A DNA stretch of 64,000 bases, taken from the NCBI GenBank assembly GCA_016874735.1, contig VGTI01000014.1, forward strand, positions 1-64,000, in the 5' to 3' direction. This document shows, piece after piece, positions 43,939-53,132 of this stretch (position 1 is its first letter; each line of letters begins with the position of its first letter). The position numbers and the translations under genes were made by a program. The notes beneath the pieces were generated by a model. The model saw only the letters and a list, made by a program, of their open reading frames with translations, did no database searches and had not been told where the DNA came from. Source of the stretch: Deltaproteobacteria bacterium (lineage in GTDB: Bacteria > Bdellovibrionota_B > Oligoflexia > Oligoflexales > CAIYRB01).

Positions 43939-46047
43939 ATGGAATCCATGAAGTCAAAATTACGTTTCATAATCGCCGCAATATCTGTCGTGCAATGTAC
44001 CAGTACGACAGGCTTTAATCTGAAGACTATGCGCAGACAGCCACTTTACTTCGGCCTCCAGCAGTCAAAGCAGATACAAATTGCTAATTCCCATGCTGGC
44101 GATGAAGAATGCGGACAAAAGCCACTCGCATACGATCAGACGCTAGGTTGGCGCCGATGCTTACCGGCAAAACTTGGCATTGACCAGGCTAAACTGGAAT
44201 CTGCCATCAAGTCAGCCGCAGACCCTAAAAATCGCGTCACTAGCATCTTAGTCACGCGCCATGGTTATATTGCCGCCGAGGCCTACTTTGGCTGCGACGA
44301 CGAATCAGGGACCAGCAATTGTACTAATGCATCGACCGTTCATCATAGCTACTCCATGGCCAAGAGTGTCACCGCCACGCTGATTGGGTTAGCAATCGCG
44401 GACGGTAAAATCCCCAGTGTCGATGCCAAGGCTGGAACTTGGATTCCTCAGTGGCGCTACCCCGGATGTCTACCCCGGTGTGACGGGCGCCAAAACATCA
44501 CAATACGACACTTGATGACCTTAACAAGCGGCCTCGACTGGTCAGAGGACTGGAATAGCGATCGCGGTGTTTGGAATTTTCCTGGTCAATTTGATTTAGC
44601 GATGATGGACGGTGCGGGTCGATCACGAGATCCGGTGGCCTACGTCGCACTTCAGGGACTCAGGGAGCGCCCAGACGGGGAATCCTATCAACCAGGTGAT
44701 TATGCTTTTTACTCTACCGGTGACCCAGCGGTACTATCGCAGGTCATTCAAGAGGCCATTGGCCAGTCCGTAGCCGACTACGCCTATACGCGCATCTTTA
44801 AGCCGATCGGCATGACTGCTGAGTGGCTGGGAGATATGAGTGGTCGGACCCGCTCTTATGCCAGATTGTATGCTACAGCGCGCGATTTTGCTAAATTCGG
44901 ACAACTTTACCTGGACCGTGGGCGCTGGCAAGGGCAGCAACTCATCCCAAGAGATTGGATCGATGCTTCACTAACGCCATGCGGGGGACTTTGGGATTCT
45001 AAATTGAGTTTGGCTCAGCAAAAATGCTTCGCCTTTTATGGTTTTTTGTGGCACCTCGATATGCCGCTCAGGTTTAGCAGCCAGGCGCCACCTTCCTTAA
45101 AGGTTGCCGCATTCAAGCCCGAAGAGCTCGAAGACTTACCCCATGACGCCTACTTGGCCGAGGGCATATTTGGTCAAATGATTGCCATTATTCCGTCGCT
45201 CGACATGATCATCGTGCGCACAGCCGACGATGATCGTAGCCTGGAGGTACAAGATCGTGCGGCGGTACAACTCGTCAAGCATATAGTCGCATCGGTAAAG
45301 GACCGCAATGAGCTGCAAGGAGGCCCCTACCAGATCCGCAACATAAGTACGAACCAATGCTTGATTCAAGTGGATAAGCAAAAACTCGGCCCAAAGACAT
45401 CGGATATTAGTGTGTCCACCTGTAGTCCCGCACGAGCCCAGCATTGGTACCTGAGTCCTTTACCTGGTTACAGTTATGTACAACTGCGGCATCTCGCAAC
45501 CGATAACTGCCTCGCAACATCAACTGAGAGGGCCACGACGTTCCAGGATCTACATCTTGAAAGATGTGAATCAGGGAAAAACGTGCAGGCATTCATGCTT
45601 GTTTCTCTCCCCCACGGCGAAAAAAAGATTGTGAGTAAGACAACCGGCTTGATCGGTGACACGTGGCAATTTACTCCCTCCACCCATCTATCGACCGACA
45701 CAGTCATTTCGCAGCGCAAGTTCTCGGGGCTAATATCGCTCAATGGTCACTATCAGGTGCTGCTTAAGGAGGACGGCTCACTGAATTTGATGGCATCATC
45801 ACGCAGAGTTTGGTCGAGCCCTCCCAACAAATCTCGGGCGTCTGGCAACTTCTCACCCCCAGTTTCAGCCAAGCTACTTGATAATGGCAATCTAGTGATC
45901 ATCGATCAGAAAAATCAGATCGTCTGGCAATCCGGCACCGCTGGTCACGGGCTACCACCATTTCGCCTTGTGATCACCAACGATGGACAAATGCTTCTGC
46001 GTGATAGTCTTGATGAGATCATATGGCGCGCTAAACGCGAAAGCTAG
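43939..46047 (+). CDS. secreted serine hydrolase fused to ricin-type and bulb-type lectin domains
   Basis: A 702-residue exported protein. The ATG at 43939 follows GGAG by 6 bases; a hydrophobic segment (FIIAAISVVQC) serves as signal. Residues 65-450 are a class-C beta-lactamase-like serine hydrolase with SMAK (Ser139, Lys142) in the SxxK position and YST (Tyr258) as the second motif. Residues about 460-560 fit a ricin B-type beta-trefoil (YQIRNISTNQCLIQVD, QHWYL, LATDNCLATS). Residues about 595-700 fit a mannose-binding bulb lectin (DGSLNLMASSRRVWSS, LDNGNLVIIDQKNQIVWQSG). The lectins suggest action on a glycan-coated target such as peptidoglycan, capsule or host surface; substrate unknown. 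Confidence 0.85.
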   Translation: MESMKSKLRFIIAAISVVQCTSTTGFNLKTMRRQPLYFGLQQSKQIQIANSHAGDEECGQKPLAYDQTLGWRRCLPAKLGIDQAKLESAIKSAADPKNRVTSILVTRHGYIAAEAYFGCDDESGTSNCTNASTVHHSYSMAKSVTATLIGLAIADGKIPSVDAKAGTWIPQWRYPGCLPRCDGRQNITIRHLMTLTSGLDWSEDWNSDRGVWNFPGQFDLAMMDGAGRSRDPVAYVALQGLRERPDGESYQPGDYAFYSTGDPAVLSQVIQEAIGQSVADYAYTRIFKPIGMTAEWLGDMSGRTRSYARLYATARDFAKFGQLYLDRGRWQGQQLIPRDWIDASLTPCGGLWDSKLSLAQQKCFAFYGFLWHLDMPLRFSSQAPPSLKVAAFKPEELEDLPHDAYLAEGIFGQMIAIIPSLDMIIVRTADDDRSLEVQDRAAVQLVKHIVASVKDRNELQGGPYQIRNISTNQCLIQVDKQKLGPKTSDISVSTCSPARAQHWYLSPLPGYSYVQLRHLATDNCLATSTERATTFQDLHLERCESGKNVQAFMLVSLPHGEKKIVSKTTGLIGDTWQFTPSTHLSTDTVISQRKFSGLISLNGHYQVLLKEDGSLNLMASSRRVWSSPPNKSRASGNFSPPVSAKLLDNGNLVIIDQKNQIVWQSGTAGHGLPPFRLVITNDGQMLLRDSLDEIIWRAKRES

Positions 46048-46206
46048 ATATAACCATTCCTCGCGGGTCCAAAAGTAGGCGTTGTTTTCGGCCCACGACA
46101 GTCTGGGCGTACTCGGTGCAAAATTGCGTTTCAGGGCGTTTTTTGCTACCCGTAGACTGTGCTTCGAATCGGTGGTGGGCTTGAACTTCTTCTTGTATGC
46201 AGCCAT
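46045..46206 (-). pseudogene. IS3-family transposase OrfB fragment
   Basis: The minus strand reads KKKFKPTTDSKHSLRVAKNA, then NFAPSTPRLSW and TREEWLYLAF, which matches the linker and first strand of the IS3-family integrase core (normally KATTDSNHSLPVAPN and WVTDITYI-x-T-x-EGWLYLA). The catalytic DDE part is missing and the first catalytic Asp strand is degenerate (WAENNAYF). It abuts the 3' end of the 43939 gene and marks the left border of an AT-richer segment. Confidence 0.75.
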
Positions 46207-46428
46207 TAACGCAATTGAATAGCGAAGCGTAAGGCCATATTATTTCTAAGAATTCTTTTTTTTCATTAAAGATCCCAAAACATTCTCCGATGGATTTTTT
46301 GTAGGATCGTGTGTCTCCAGCGAGTCTGGAACTACTGGAACACTGGGCAAAAAATTAAGACCCAGCAACAATGTGAATTCAAATTCCGAACAGAATTAGG
46401 TGGAGAAAACCAGAACAAGGATCCGAGG

Positions 46429-48360
46429 ATGATTTGGTTTTCAATTATCTCAATTTTACTTACGGGCTGTAAATCGGGAGACAATTCCAACGTCTCTGCT
46501 GTTTTTTCCACGCCATCGCCAATTTGGGCCGGCACGAGTCTTGAAGATCAAAGTGAAGAAGAGGGAGACTTCGGATACGACCTAGCCAAGGAAAATTTCG
46601 ACTTTAGCCGGTACAAGAAGAGCTGGTTTGACATCAGTTGTCAATTTAAACCAACGAGTGACACGCCCTGGTTCCATGTGGTTAACAAGAATGGATCTTT
46701 AGTCCCGCCAGCAGCTCATAACAGATATTGTGACAATACAGTTTTTCAGACGGAGAGGGATGCAATCGAGCAGTATCTTCTGATTGGATACACACCGAGG
46801 GTTACAGGATCACGAGATCAATCTGGAATAAAGAAAAACTTCGCTGTAATGCTTCATGGTTCGATGCGACAAAACATCGGAGATAATGCAAATCAGCAAA
46901 TTTCTACAAAATTCAAAGTCGATGGGTATATTTTTGACCACAGAGTTTCGGGCATCATTGGTAGCCTAGCAAAAGGCAGAGGTTTAGTAGGGATCGATAA
47001 ATTATGTGCCTACATTAACAAGGCTGGCCAAGCAGTTGCCGAGGCACAGACGATAAACGAAGTCTTGGATGGCTACGTGAAAAATGGTGGCAACACTACG
47101 GCAATGTCTGGTGCAGGATTTTGGGACCATTTCAGGCAATTGAACATTGAGGGATTCAGAAATCAGATCGTTCCTTTGTGTCGCTTTGAAAAAGGTGAGG
47201 CCTTTGATATTCAGGCATCGGTGTCAAATTTCGGTCCCGATTTATTTGATTCTAGAAGTATCGGTAATCTGAAAGTGTATTCCTTTGGACGAGGACTCTA
47301 CAGCGGTGGACTCAAGGTTTCCCAAAATCGAGTGAAGACAAGTTTAAAGGCTTGTCGCTACGTGAACTTCTCTCCAGAGCTTCAAGTCGAGAACGAGGTA
47401 GTTCCGGCTATCGGAGCCATGGGTGGGGTTCGTCTTGGATCGTCAGGAAAGGTTTGTTTTGATAGCTATCTACAAACGGAGTTACCTAGGGTTTTAGGAT
47501 CCACAAACGATTGCGGTGGAAAAGGTAGTGCCAATTGTCTTCCTGATCATGCCACCTCGTTGATTGCGTCCCCTGATGTCAATGTGAGCATATCAGCATC
47601 TGTTGAAGGCGGAGTTGGACTCGGCTCCGTCGTCGGTGCCAAGTCCACTTTGGGAGGCAGTCTTGAGCTAGTTGATTTCGAGCAGTCAGCGTCGGCTTCA
47701 ATGCGTTACACGAGGTCAAGTGATGATCAAAAATGGATCATCACTAGCGTTGACTATGAGCATGCTCTGCACGCATTGCGGGGAAACCTCTCCTTTTCAA
47801 TATCAGCGGGTTTAGATGACAGGCTTGATATTATCTACGATTCTATTGTTGGCATCATTAGACAATTCGATCGATTTTCAAAAATGGCTGATACTTTTGG
47901 ACAATTCAAAAAAAAGTACCTCCGCAAGGATTGGCATTATCCTTTGGTGCAATTTCCAAAGTCACTAAGCTGGAAGGCATACGCACATACAAATCCTACG
48001 GTGTTGGTCGAGGAGCCAAACGCAAGGGAAGGCTTTACACAGATAAAGGATGGGTGCAGCTGCTACCGAAGTCTTGCGGATCTTGTAGAATCGCGACGGG
48101 TGCTCATTCACACAATCGAATGTTTGGCAGATCACGCTGATAACGTGGAAAAAAGTAGGTCTCTAGCTACCGAAAAGTCAGCTCATTCGAAACTTTTCGG
48201 TGATCTGGATAATTTTTGCAACAGCAAGCTCGAAGACCAAAGGTGCGAAGGCCTGGCACTTTTTCAAAATAGAAAAAATAAGCTTTTCTATGAAAGCTCC
48301 ACTAGAAAAAAGTGTGACCCCGGAGATCTACCAAAATTGTTCGAAGATTCCGTTGAGTAG
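46429..48360 (+). CDS. large lipoprotein of unknown function, first gene of a two-gene unit
   Basis: A 643-residue lipoprotein: lipobox LLTGC with Cys12, ATG 46429 eight bases after AAGG. The frame is open upstream to 46309 but without a signal peptide. The protein has 15 or so Cys, a Gly-rich middle (GGVRLGSSGKVCFDSYLQTE, SISASVEGGVGLGSVVGAKS) of beta character that could be barrel- or sandwich-like, and a helical C-terminus with Cys pairs (DGCSCYRSLADL, DNFCNSKLEDQRC). No family recognised. It is AT-richer than its neighbours, lies between transposase remnants and is followed 12 bases later by a HEAT-repeat gene, so the pair was probably acquired together. Confidence 0.6.
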   Translation: MIWFSIISILLTGCKSGDNSNVSAVFSTPSPIWAGTSLEDQSEEEGDFGYDLAKENFDFSRYKKSWFDISCQFKPTSDTPWFHVVNKNGSLVPPAAHNRYCDNTVFQTERDAIEQYLLIGYTPRVTGSRDQSGIKKNFAVMLHGSMRQNIGDNANQQISTKFKVDGYIFDHRVSGIIGSLAKGRGLVGIDKLCAYINKAGQAVAEAQTINEVLDGYVKNGGNTTAMSGAGFWDHFRQLNIEGFRNQIVPLCRFEKGEAFDIQASVSNFGPDLFDSRSIGNLKVYSFGRGLYSGGLKVSQNRVKTSLKACRYVNFSPELQVENEVVPAIGAMGGVRLGSSGKVCFDSYLQTELPRVLGSTNDCGGKGSANCLPDHATSLIASPDVNVSISASVEGGVGLGSVVGAKSTLGGSLELVDFEQSASASMRYTRSSDDQKWIITSVDYEHALHALRGNLSFSISAGLDDRLDIIYDSIVGIIRQFDRFSKMADTFGQFKKKYLRKDWHYPLVQFPKSLSWKAYAHTNPTVLVEEPNAREGFTQIKDGCSCYRSLADLVESRRVLIHTIECLADHADNVEKSRSLATEKSAHSKLFGDLDNFCNSKLEDQRCEGLALFQNRKNKLFYESSTRKKCDPGDLPKLFEDSVE

Positions 48361-48372
48361 GGAGGGTGCGCA

Positions 48373-49434
48373 TTGCGTTACATGTTTTTTATAGTTTTGA
48401 CGTCCGTGCTGATGCTGGTCAGTGAGAGCACCGCCGACTACTCAATAAATTTTACTATGCCTTTTGAAAGAGGCAGCGATTTCAAACAGGATGATGGTGT
48501 GGGCCCACCGTTTGTGCCCTTGGTTGGGCGAGTTTCCGAGATTTTGACTGCACTCAATAAACTACCTCCCGAGCATCGGCAAAGGGGAAAAAATAGCTTT
48601 TTTTCAAGACTAATTCGAGAATTTCAAAAGAATCCCTCGCGTATCATTGAGGCTAAAAGTGAGCTGATGGGGCGCGATCCAAAAAGCCCCTTTTTTGAAG
48701 ACGACATAACCTTAGTGATCAGCGCGATGGGTGATCAAAGTAGCCCGCTGGCACAGGAAGCGTTGTGTGCCATTATGATTGAGGCATCCCTTGAGCAAGA
48801 GATCATGATTTTTCAAAGCGTCATAAGCATGGGCAGCCACACTGCACCGTCCTCTCTTGCACTTGACGCACTTGCAGCCGTGGTGGATCGCGTGGAGCTC
48901 CTGCCAGAGTCTAAGTCTGCCGCTCTGATGGCTCTGGGATCTGTAGCTCGAAATTTAGGCCCAGTGCAAACGGCGGGAGTAGTTAAGCGTCTCCTTGCAA
49001 TGTCATATGCGGGTGATGAAACACTGGTACAGTCGCTGGCAGCAATGGCAAATCACGGCGATTCCCGATATTTCGAGCGCGTAAAGGACGTTCTTTTTTC
49101 GAATGTCGAGGTATCAGTGCTAAAAGAGGTAGCCCGAACCATAGGACACTTGAATCACCCAGAAGCAGAGGAAGTTCTCTTAAGTTTACTGGATCAAGAT
49201 CCAGACGAGAGCGTTGCCGCTTCTGCTATCGAAGCTCTGGGCCAAGGCACCCCAAGCTATAGAGTGGTCAAACAGCTTGGTGTCCACTACAACCGTGCGA
49301 CTAGCGTATATTTAAAAGAGTCCGTGATCAATGTATTGGCAAAGGCCGGAGATGAAGAGTCAAAGTTAATTCTGCGCCAATTGGCAAACTTTGAATCAAA
49401 CGAGCATCTGAAGGCGCTGGCGCAGAGCTATTAA
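48373..49434 (+). CDS. exported HEAT-repeat protein paired with the upstream lipoprotein
   Basis: A 353-residue exported protein: signal peptide about 1-22 (ending ESTA), then FTMPFERGSDF. From about residue 80 it is built of HEAT-type helical pairs (ALCAIMIEASLEQEIMIFQS, LAAMANHGDSRYFERVKDVL, VARTIGHLNHPEAEEVLLSL, AIEALGQGTPS). The start is TTG 48373, six bases after GGGAGGG; the ATG three codons later is too far from that site. HEAT repeats bind protein partners, and the obvious partner is the lipoprotein encoded 12 bases upstream. The pattern ALMALGSVARNLG is also seen in lipid-transfer HEAT proteins, but that link is weak. Confidence 0.65.
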   Translation: MRYMFFIVLTSVLMLVSESTADYSINFTMPFERGSDFKQDDGVGPPFVPLVGRVSEILTALNKLPPEHRQRGKNSFFSRLIREFQKNPSRIIEAKSELMGRDPKSPFFEDDITLVISAMGDQSSPLAQEALCAIMIEASLEQEIMIFQSVISMGSHTAPSSLALDALAAVVDRVELLPESKSAALMALGSVARNLGPVQTAGVVKRLLAMSYAGDETLVQSLAAMANHGDSRYFERVKDVLFSNVEVSVLKEVARTIGHLNHPEAEEVLLSLLDQDPDESVAASAIEALGQGTPSYRVVKQLGVHYNRATSVYLKESVINVLAKAGDEESKLILRQLANFESNEHLKALAQSY

Positions 49435-49445
49435 TAAGTAAATTA

Positions 49446-49610
49446 TCCCAGTAACGCGCATTGCAAAGGCACCATTTTTGCTTGGCCGGTGCGTTCGATA
49501 AACAACCGCGGTAGTTGACCGACAAGTTCGGCGTGCTCGCGAAACTGATACTTAGTAAAGTGGTTTGCGTCGATCAGCTTTGCTGACGCTGCGGCCATAT
49601 CGAGCAAGTG
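49446..49610 (-). pseudogene. C-terminal fragment of an unidentified gene
   Basis: The minus strand carries an open stretch with protein-like composition (LLDMAAASAKLIDANHFTKY, QFREHAELVGQLPRLFIERT, GQAKMVPLQCALLG) ending in TAA. It enters from the TnpB remnant side without a start. It may be a recombinase or transposase tail; I do not recognise it. Confidence 0.3.
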
Positions 49611-49615
49611 GTCAA

Positions 49616-49892
49616 GCGGCCGTCGGGATTGACTGGGGCACCGCCAACTTTGTGACCATCGTTGGTGACGACTACGCCCAGTATCTCATCGCTAATCCGC
49701 GTCACTTAAAAAAAGTACGACTGCCAGCTCAAAATTGACCGGGACGTGAATGCTGCACGTGTGATCTTGAATTATGCTTTGACAGGCTTTGTCACGGGAC
49801 GGGAACCGTCCTCAGGTGTGGAGGGCGAGGTTACCCGCCCGTTGAAGCACGAAACTCTGACCATATCGGAGCGCTCTTGTCAGAGAGCGTGA
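49616..49892 (+). pseudogene. TnpB remnant: RuvC-I strand joined to C-terminal tail
   Basis: Two separated pieces of an OrfB/TnpB protein. 49616-49737 reads AAVGIDWGTANFVTIVGDD and IANPRHLKK, the first RuvC motif with its Asp. 49722-49892, in another frame, reads CQLKIDRDVNAARVILNYAL, then GREPSSGVEGEVTRPLKHET, the last RuvC motif and the usual tail. About 150-200 residues between them are gone. It is unrelated in detail to the intact IS607 TnpB at 11065. Confidence 0.65.
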
Positions 49893-49960
49893 GGATTGGT
49901 CGGGATAGTTCATGGAGAGCCTCACTCTAGGGTGCAGACTTCATCATGAGGGCGCTAGGG

Positions 49961-50422
49961 CGATTTGAAGATGCGCCTCAGAAGTTTCGCCCAGCGGTGG
50001 TTTTTGACCTTCTTTTTGTCGACGGTTTCACGGTTGAAGCCCTGACGGGCCTTCGGACCCGGCACAATCAGATTGCGCCACTTGCTGTGCGGCGAGATGA
50101 CGCCGGTGTCGAGCGTTTAGTGCGCGCGGGGAGGAGGCACCATCGCACAGAGTTTTTGAGTGAGCTCCATGGGCGACAACAGGATTGCCCGCGTACCATC
50201 CGAGAAGACGCGCTTCATGGTGTAAACAAGGTCACCGTGGTCGTTGACGCTGAGCCGGTCGGTGGCGAGGGGTGGCCGGGTCATGTAGGCGACGAGTTCT
50301 TCGAGGTGCCGCCGGTTCGTGGCGCTGACGAATGCGCCGGCCTGGAGGTTGAAGCCGTTGATGGTGGCACACTTGGTGCCTTTGACAAGCGGCGTCTCCT
50401 CCTCGAACCCGAACCCCTTGCC
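49961..50422 (-). pseudogene. IS91-like transposase, C-terminal fragment (copy A)
   Basis: The minus strand reads GKGFGFEEETPLVKGTK, NGFNLQAGAFVSATNRRH, VYTMKRVFSDGTRAILLSP and CAMVPPPRAH, then a TAA, then TLDTGVISPHSKWRNLIVPG. This is the C-terminal half of a Y2-type IS91-like transposase. It is almost identical, base for base, to 56008-56470, including that TAA. Similarity stops abruptly at 50422, where the other copy continues toward the N-terminus. Confidence 0.75.
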
Positions 50423-50582
50423 TGAGATAGCGTTATTGTGCCACATGACATGGCTTGTCTGACGTTGGTCACCCGTGTCAACTAACTTGCATTTAATTGC
50501 AGATTGACCAAGAATGAAATACCAGTGAGCAAAGTCCGAGCTCAGGGCAGGAAACTATTACGAATTCCATTTAGAACTCTGA

Positions 50583-51452
50583 ATGAGGCTCATGTTATAC
50601 CCGCACCTAATCTCTGCTTTTATAATGATTTTCTTCGCCAAGAGTAGCTTTGCTTGTTTGCATTATGCTCAGACTTACAAGGACTCGGTGAAAGAAGGAA
50701 CACAGTCAGTCTTTCTTTATCACGACGGAACAAATGCCCACGTGATCCTTCAAACTGAGGTCAAAGCCGGCAAGAAGCTGCCGCGTGTGCTTGCTTGGGT
50801 GCTTCCTTTTCCATCTGTCCCATCACGCTATCAAGAACGAGAGGAACATTTTTTTGAGCAGCTCCAACAACTCTTTCCGCCTGATCGCTCCGGTGGCTTG
50901 TCGCGCTCGCCAAAAGGCAAGTCTATGGATAGAACAATTAAAGTCCATGACATGCAAAGAGTCGGCAACTATCAGATCGAACCCATCGAGATTCTCGCTG
51001 AGGGAGCCGGTGAGCCCTTTCAAGCGTGGCTCAAGCGAAATGGCTTCCAAGGCATGCCTGATGAGTTGCAAAAGATCTACCTTAGGAAAGGAGATGTTTT
51101 CTTGGCTATCAAAGCATCGCTGGACGGCCCTGAAGCTCGGCTTAAACCTCTACAGGTCACTTATCGCGCCTCACAGTTGAGCTATCCTATTCGCTTCACC
51201 CACCACGAACGTAGCTTTGATCTCGAAATTTACTGGTTGCTCCATAAAATGCCCAAGACTCTGCCGGTATTTCCCTACCTGGAGTTACGAGGGCTCGTGT
51301 CATTTGATAAAGGTCGGTGGCCGACCCTACTCCAAAATCTCTTTATCGACAAACATCAAGCGTTCATACTGCGCTATAGAGGACGGAATCTCAATAGCGC
51401 TGAGTTCCCTTTTGCACGGCTTAACGACGATCCAAGCATTGGTGTCAATTAA
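50583..51452 (+). CDS. exported DUF2330-like protein
   Basis: A 289-residue exported protein with a signal peptide (about 1-24, ending SFAC). The mature N-terminus (SVFLYHDGTNAHVILQTEV, then PRVLAWVLPFPSVPSRY) resembles the DUF2330 family of exported bacterial proteins, whose function is unknown. The C-terminal part is beta-rich (LKPLQVTYRASQLSYPIRFT, YWLLHKMPKTLPVFPYLELR). The gene begins about 160 bases after the transposase remnant at 50422. Confidence 0.55.
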   Translation: MRLMLYPHLISAFIMIFFAKSSFACLHYAQTYKDSVKEGTQSVFLYHDGTNAHVILQTEVKAGKKLPRVLAWVLPFPSVPSRYQEREEHFFEQLQQLFPPDRSGGLSRSPKGKSMDRTIKVHDMQRVGNYQIEPIEILAEGAGEPFQAWLKRNGFQGMPDELQKIYLRKGDVFLAIKASLDGPEARLKPLQVTYRASQLSYPIRFTHHERSFDLEIYWLLHKMPKTLPVFPYLELRGLVSFDKGRWPTLLQNLFIDKHQAFILRYRGRNLNSAEFPFARLNDDPSIGVN

Positions 51453-51472
51453 ACACGGCTTTTGACGCAACA

Positions 51473-51970
51473 ATGTATTTAGTCAGTGTCATGTTGAGCG
51501 GTAATTCGCAATTATATGAACTACTATCATCCAAACTAGGGGCTGAACTAAACGCTCTTCGTATCGCCGCAGCCGCAGCACATGATGCCGCTACTCACAC
51601 CGAAAACAAGCCAGAGAATAAGTACGATCCCCCCCGCGGATTGGAGGCCTCCTATCTGGCCGGGGCTCAGGAGGCGCGGGCCTCGCAACTCCAAGCCGCT
51701 TTAGACCTCGTGACCGCAATGATTCCGCGATGCTTCCAAAGTCATGACGTTGTTGGCCTGACCGCGCTAGTCAAACTAAGCACAGAACATACAACTTGCT
51801 GGTATTTTCTCATCCAGGTAGCTGGCGGCTACACGCTCCAGAGTTCCGACGAGCAGGTTCATGGGTCCATAATCACACTTACACCGCAGACTCCGCTTGG
51901 GCGGGCCTTAGTGGGCAAGCGCATAGGCGATGAGATTATGGTCCGCACTGATAAGGTTGCGAAAGAATAA
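51473..51970 (+). CDS. GreA/GreB-like protein
   Basis: A 165-residue protein. The first 85 residues are helical and look like a coiled coil (SKLGAELNALRIAAAAAHDA, YDPPRGLEASYLAGAQEARA). The C-terminus (GSIITLTPQTPLGRALVGKR, IGDEIMV) is the FKBP-like domain of GreA/GreB/Rnk factors that bind RNA polymerase. The N-terminal arm lacks the usual long acidic tip, so it may bind the polymerase secondary channel without cleavage stimulation. Starts at ATG 51473; an internal ATG at 51491 is possible. Confidence 0.65.
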   Translation: MYLVSVMLSGNSQLYELLSSKLGAELNALRIAAAAAHDAATHTENKPENKYDPPRGLEASYLAGAQEARASQLQAALDLVTAMIPRCFQSHDVVGLTALVKLSTEHTTCWYFLIQVAGGYTLQSSDEQVHGSIITLTPQTPLGRALVGKRIGDEIMVRTDKVAKE

Positions 51971-52257
51971 GAACTTAACGAGCTTCTCTAAGCAGGGGCG
52001 CGAGATGCCGTTCTTAATGTCCTCGGATTAATCCGTGGCCAAGATTTTCATTAACTAATCTAGCGAAAATGCGCTGTCACCGCAATTCGCAGTAGAACTC
52101 TGGCTAAGTTACCTACGCAGTCAGCATCAGCAGACGCTGATTAGTGTTGCAGCGTCATTTGCCCAAAAATGGTCTGGTCAGTCCCTGGCGTACTTTTTGC
52201 TGGTGGGATTTCCTAGGAGCCATAACTGCGTCAGCGACTCGTTCAGGAGGTTAATTT

Positions 52258-52887
52258 ATGAGAGGCAACTCAGAACGGTTGTTTGCCATTGAGTTCATCC
52301 CAGCTACCTTAGACCGCGACCACGATGCTAGCAGACGAAGCGGTCCGCTTATGATCGGTCTTGGTGCCTTATTGGTGTTGGTTGGTGCGGCCGCTTGTAT
52401 TCAGTTTCCCACAGCAACCATTGCTTCGGTCTATCTTGTTGGCGCATGTATGATTGTTGGCGGCTGCATGTTTGGCATAGGTGCATTTGTCGCTCGGCGA
52501 TGGAATATAGCCCTACTCGACGTGCTCGCTGCAGCCGTTTACATAGTTGTTGGCAGCTTCATACTACGTCAGCCAATTGCCGCGGCCACCGGCATCACCC
52601 TGATGCTGTCGATCATCTTCATGGTGCAAGGCGTTGTGCGCATCTTAGCGGCAATCGCTATGCTGCCAAGCCACTGGCCGTGGTTGCTCATTAGCGGTAT
52701 TGCGACGTTTGCATTGGGTGGGATGATCATGTTGGGCTGGCCAGCATCCGGCCTCTGGGTTCTTGGCACACTTATCGGCATAGATATCCTGGTTAGCGGC
52801 ATAACAATGATCGCCTTGGGTGCTGCAGCAATGCGCGCAGCCGGGCGTCATATCGGCAGCAAACCTAGTATGCCGCGGCCGATTTAA
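52258..52887 (+). CDS. HdeD-like (DUF308) membrane protein
   Basis: A 209-residue integral membrane protein with about six helices in three hairpins, the DUF308/HdeD pattern: PLMIGLGALLVLVGAAACI, ASVYLVGACMIVGGCMFGIG, LLDVLAAAVYIVVGSFI, ITLMLSIIFMVQGVVRILAA, WLLISGIATFALGGMIM and LGTLIGIDILVSGITMIAL. HdeD is linked to acid resistance in enterobacteria; elsewhere the function is unclear. A strong AGGAGG precedes the ATG. Transcribed alone after a 287-base gap in which I see only a small dyad ATCAGC/GCTGAT (52126-52141). Confidence 0.85.
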   Translation: MRGNSERLFAIEFIPATLDRDHDASRRSGPLMIGLGALLVLVGAAACIQFPTATIASVYLVGACMIVGGCMFGIGAFVARRWNIALLDVLAAAVYIVVGSFILRQPIAAATGITLMLSIIFMVQGVVRILAAIAMLPSHWPWLLISGIATFALGGMIMLGWPASGLWVLGTLIGIDILVSGITMIALGAAAMRAAGRHIGSKPSMPRPI

Positions 52888-53132
52888 AGTTTACTTAAGC
52901 TATAATCTTGAGCTAACGCCATTGCATCAAGCGGTCATGGTCCGTGATCAATGACACAAGGGCCCTATGACTCAAAGAAGGTCTCCACACTGGGTTGGTG
53001 ATCAGGTGAGAGCCAGTTTTCGCCGGCTTAGCTGTCAAAAGTAGGGGCTACTTAGAGATCAAATAATTGCATGGTGGGTAGCCATCAAGTATTATGTGTT
53101 GATTGCTGTATGTCAAATGAGAGTAGGCGGTT

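Noticed and set aside
49946-50425. Plus-strand frame of 159 codons (and its twin at 55952-56323)
   Set aside because: Both are antisense to the IS91-like C-terminal fragments, which explains their near identity.
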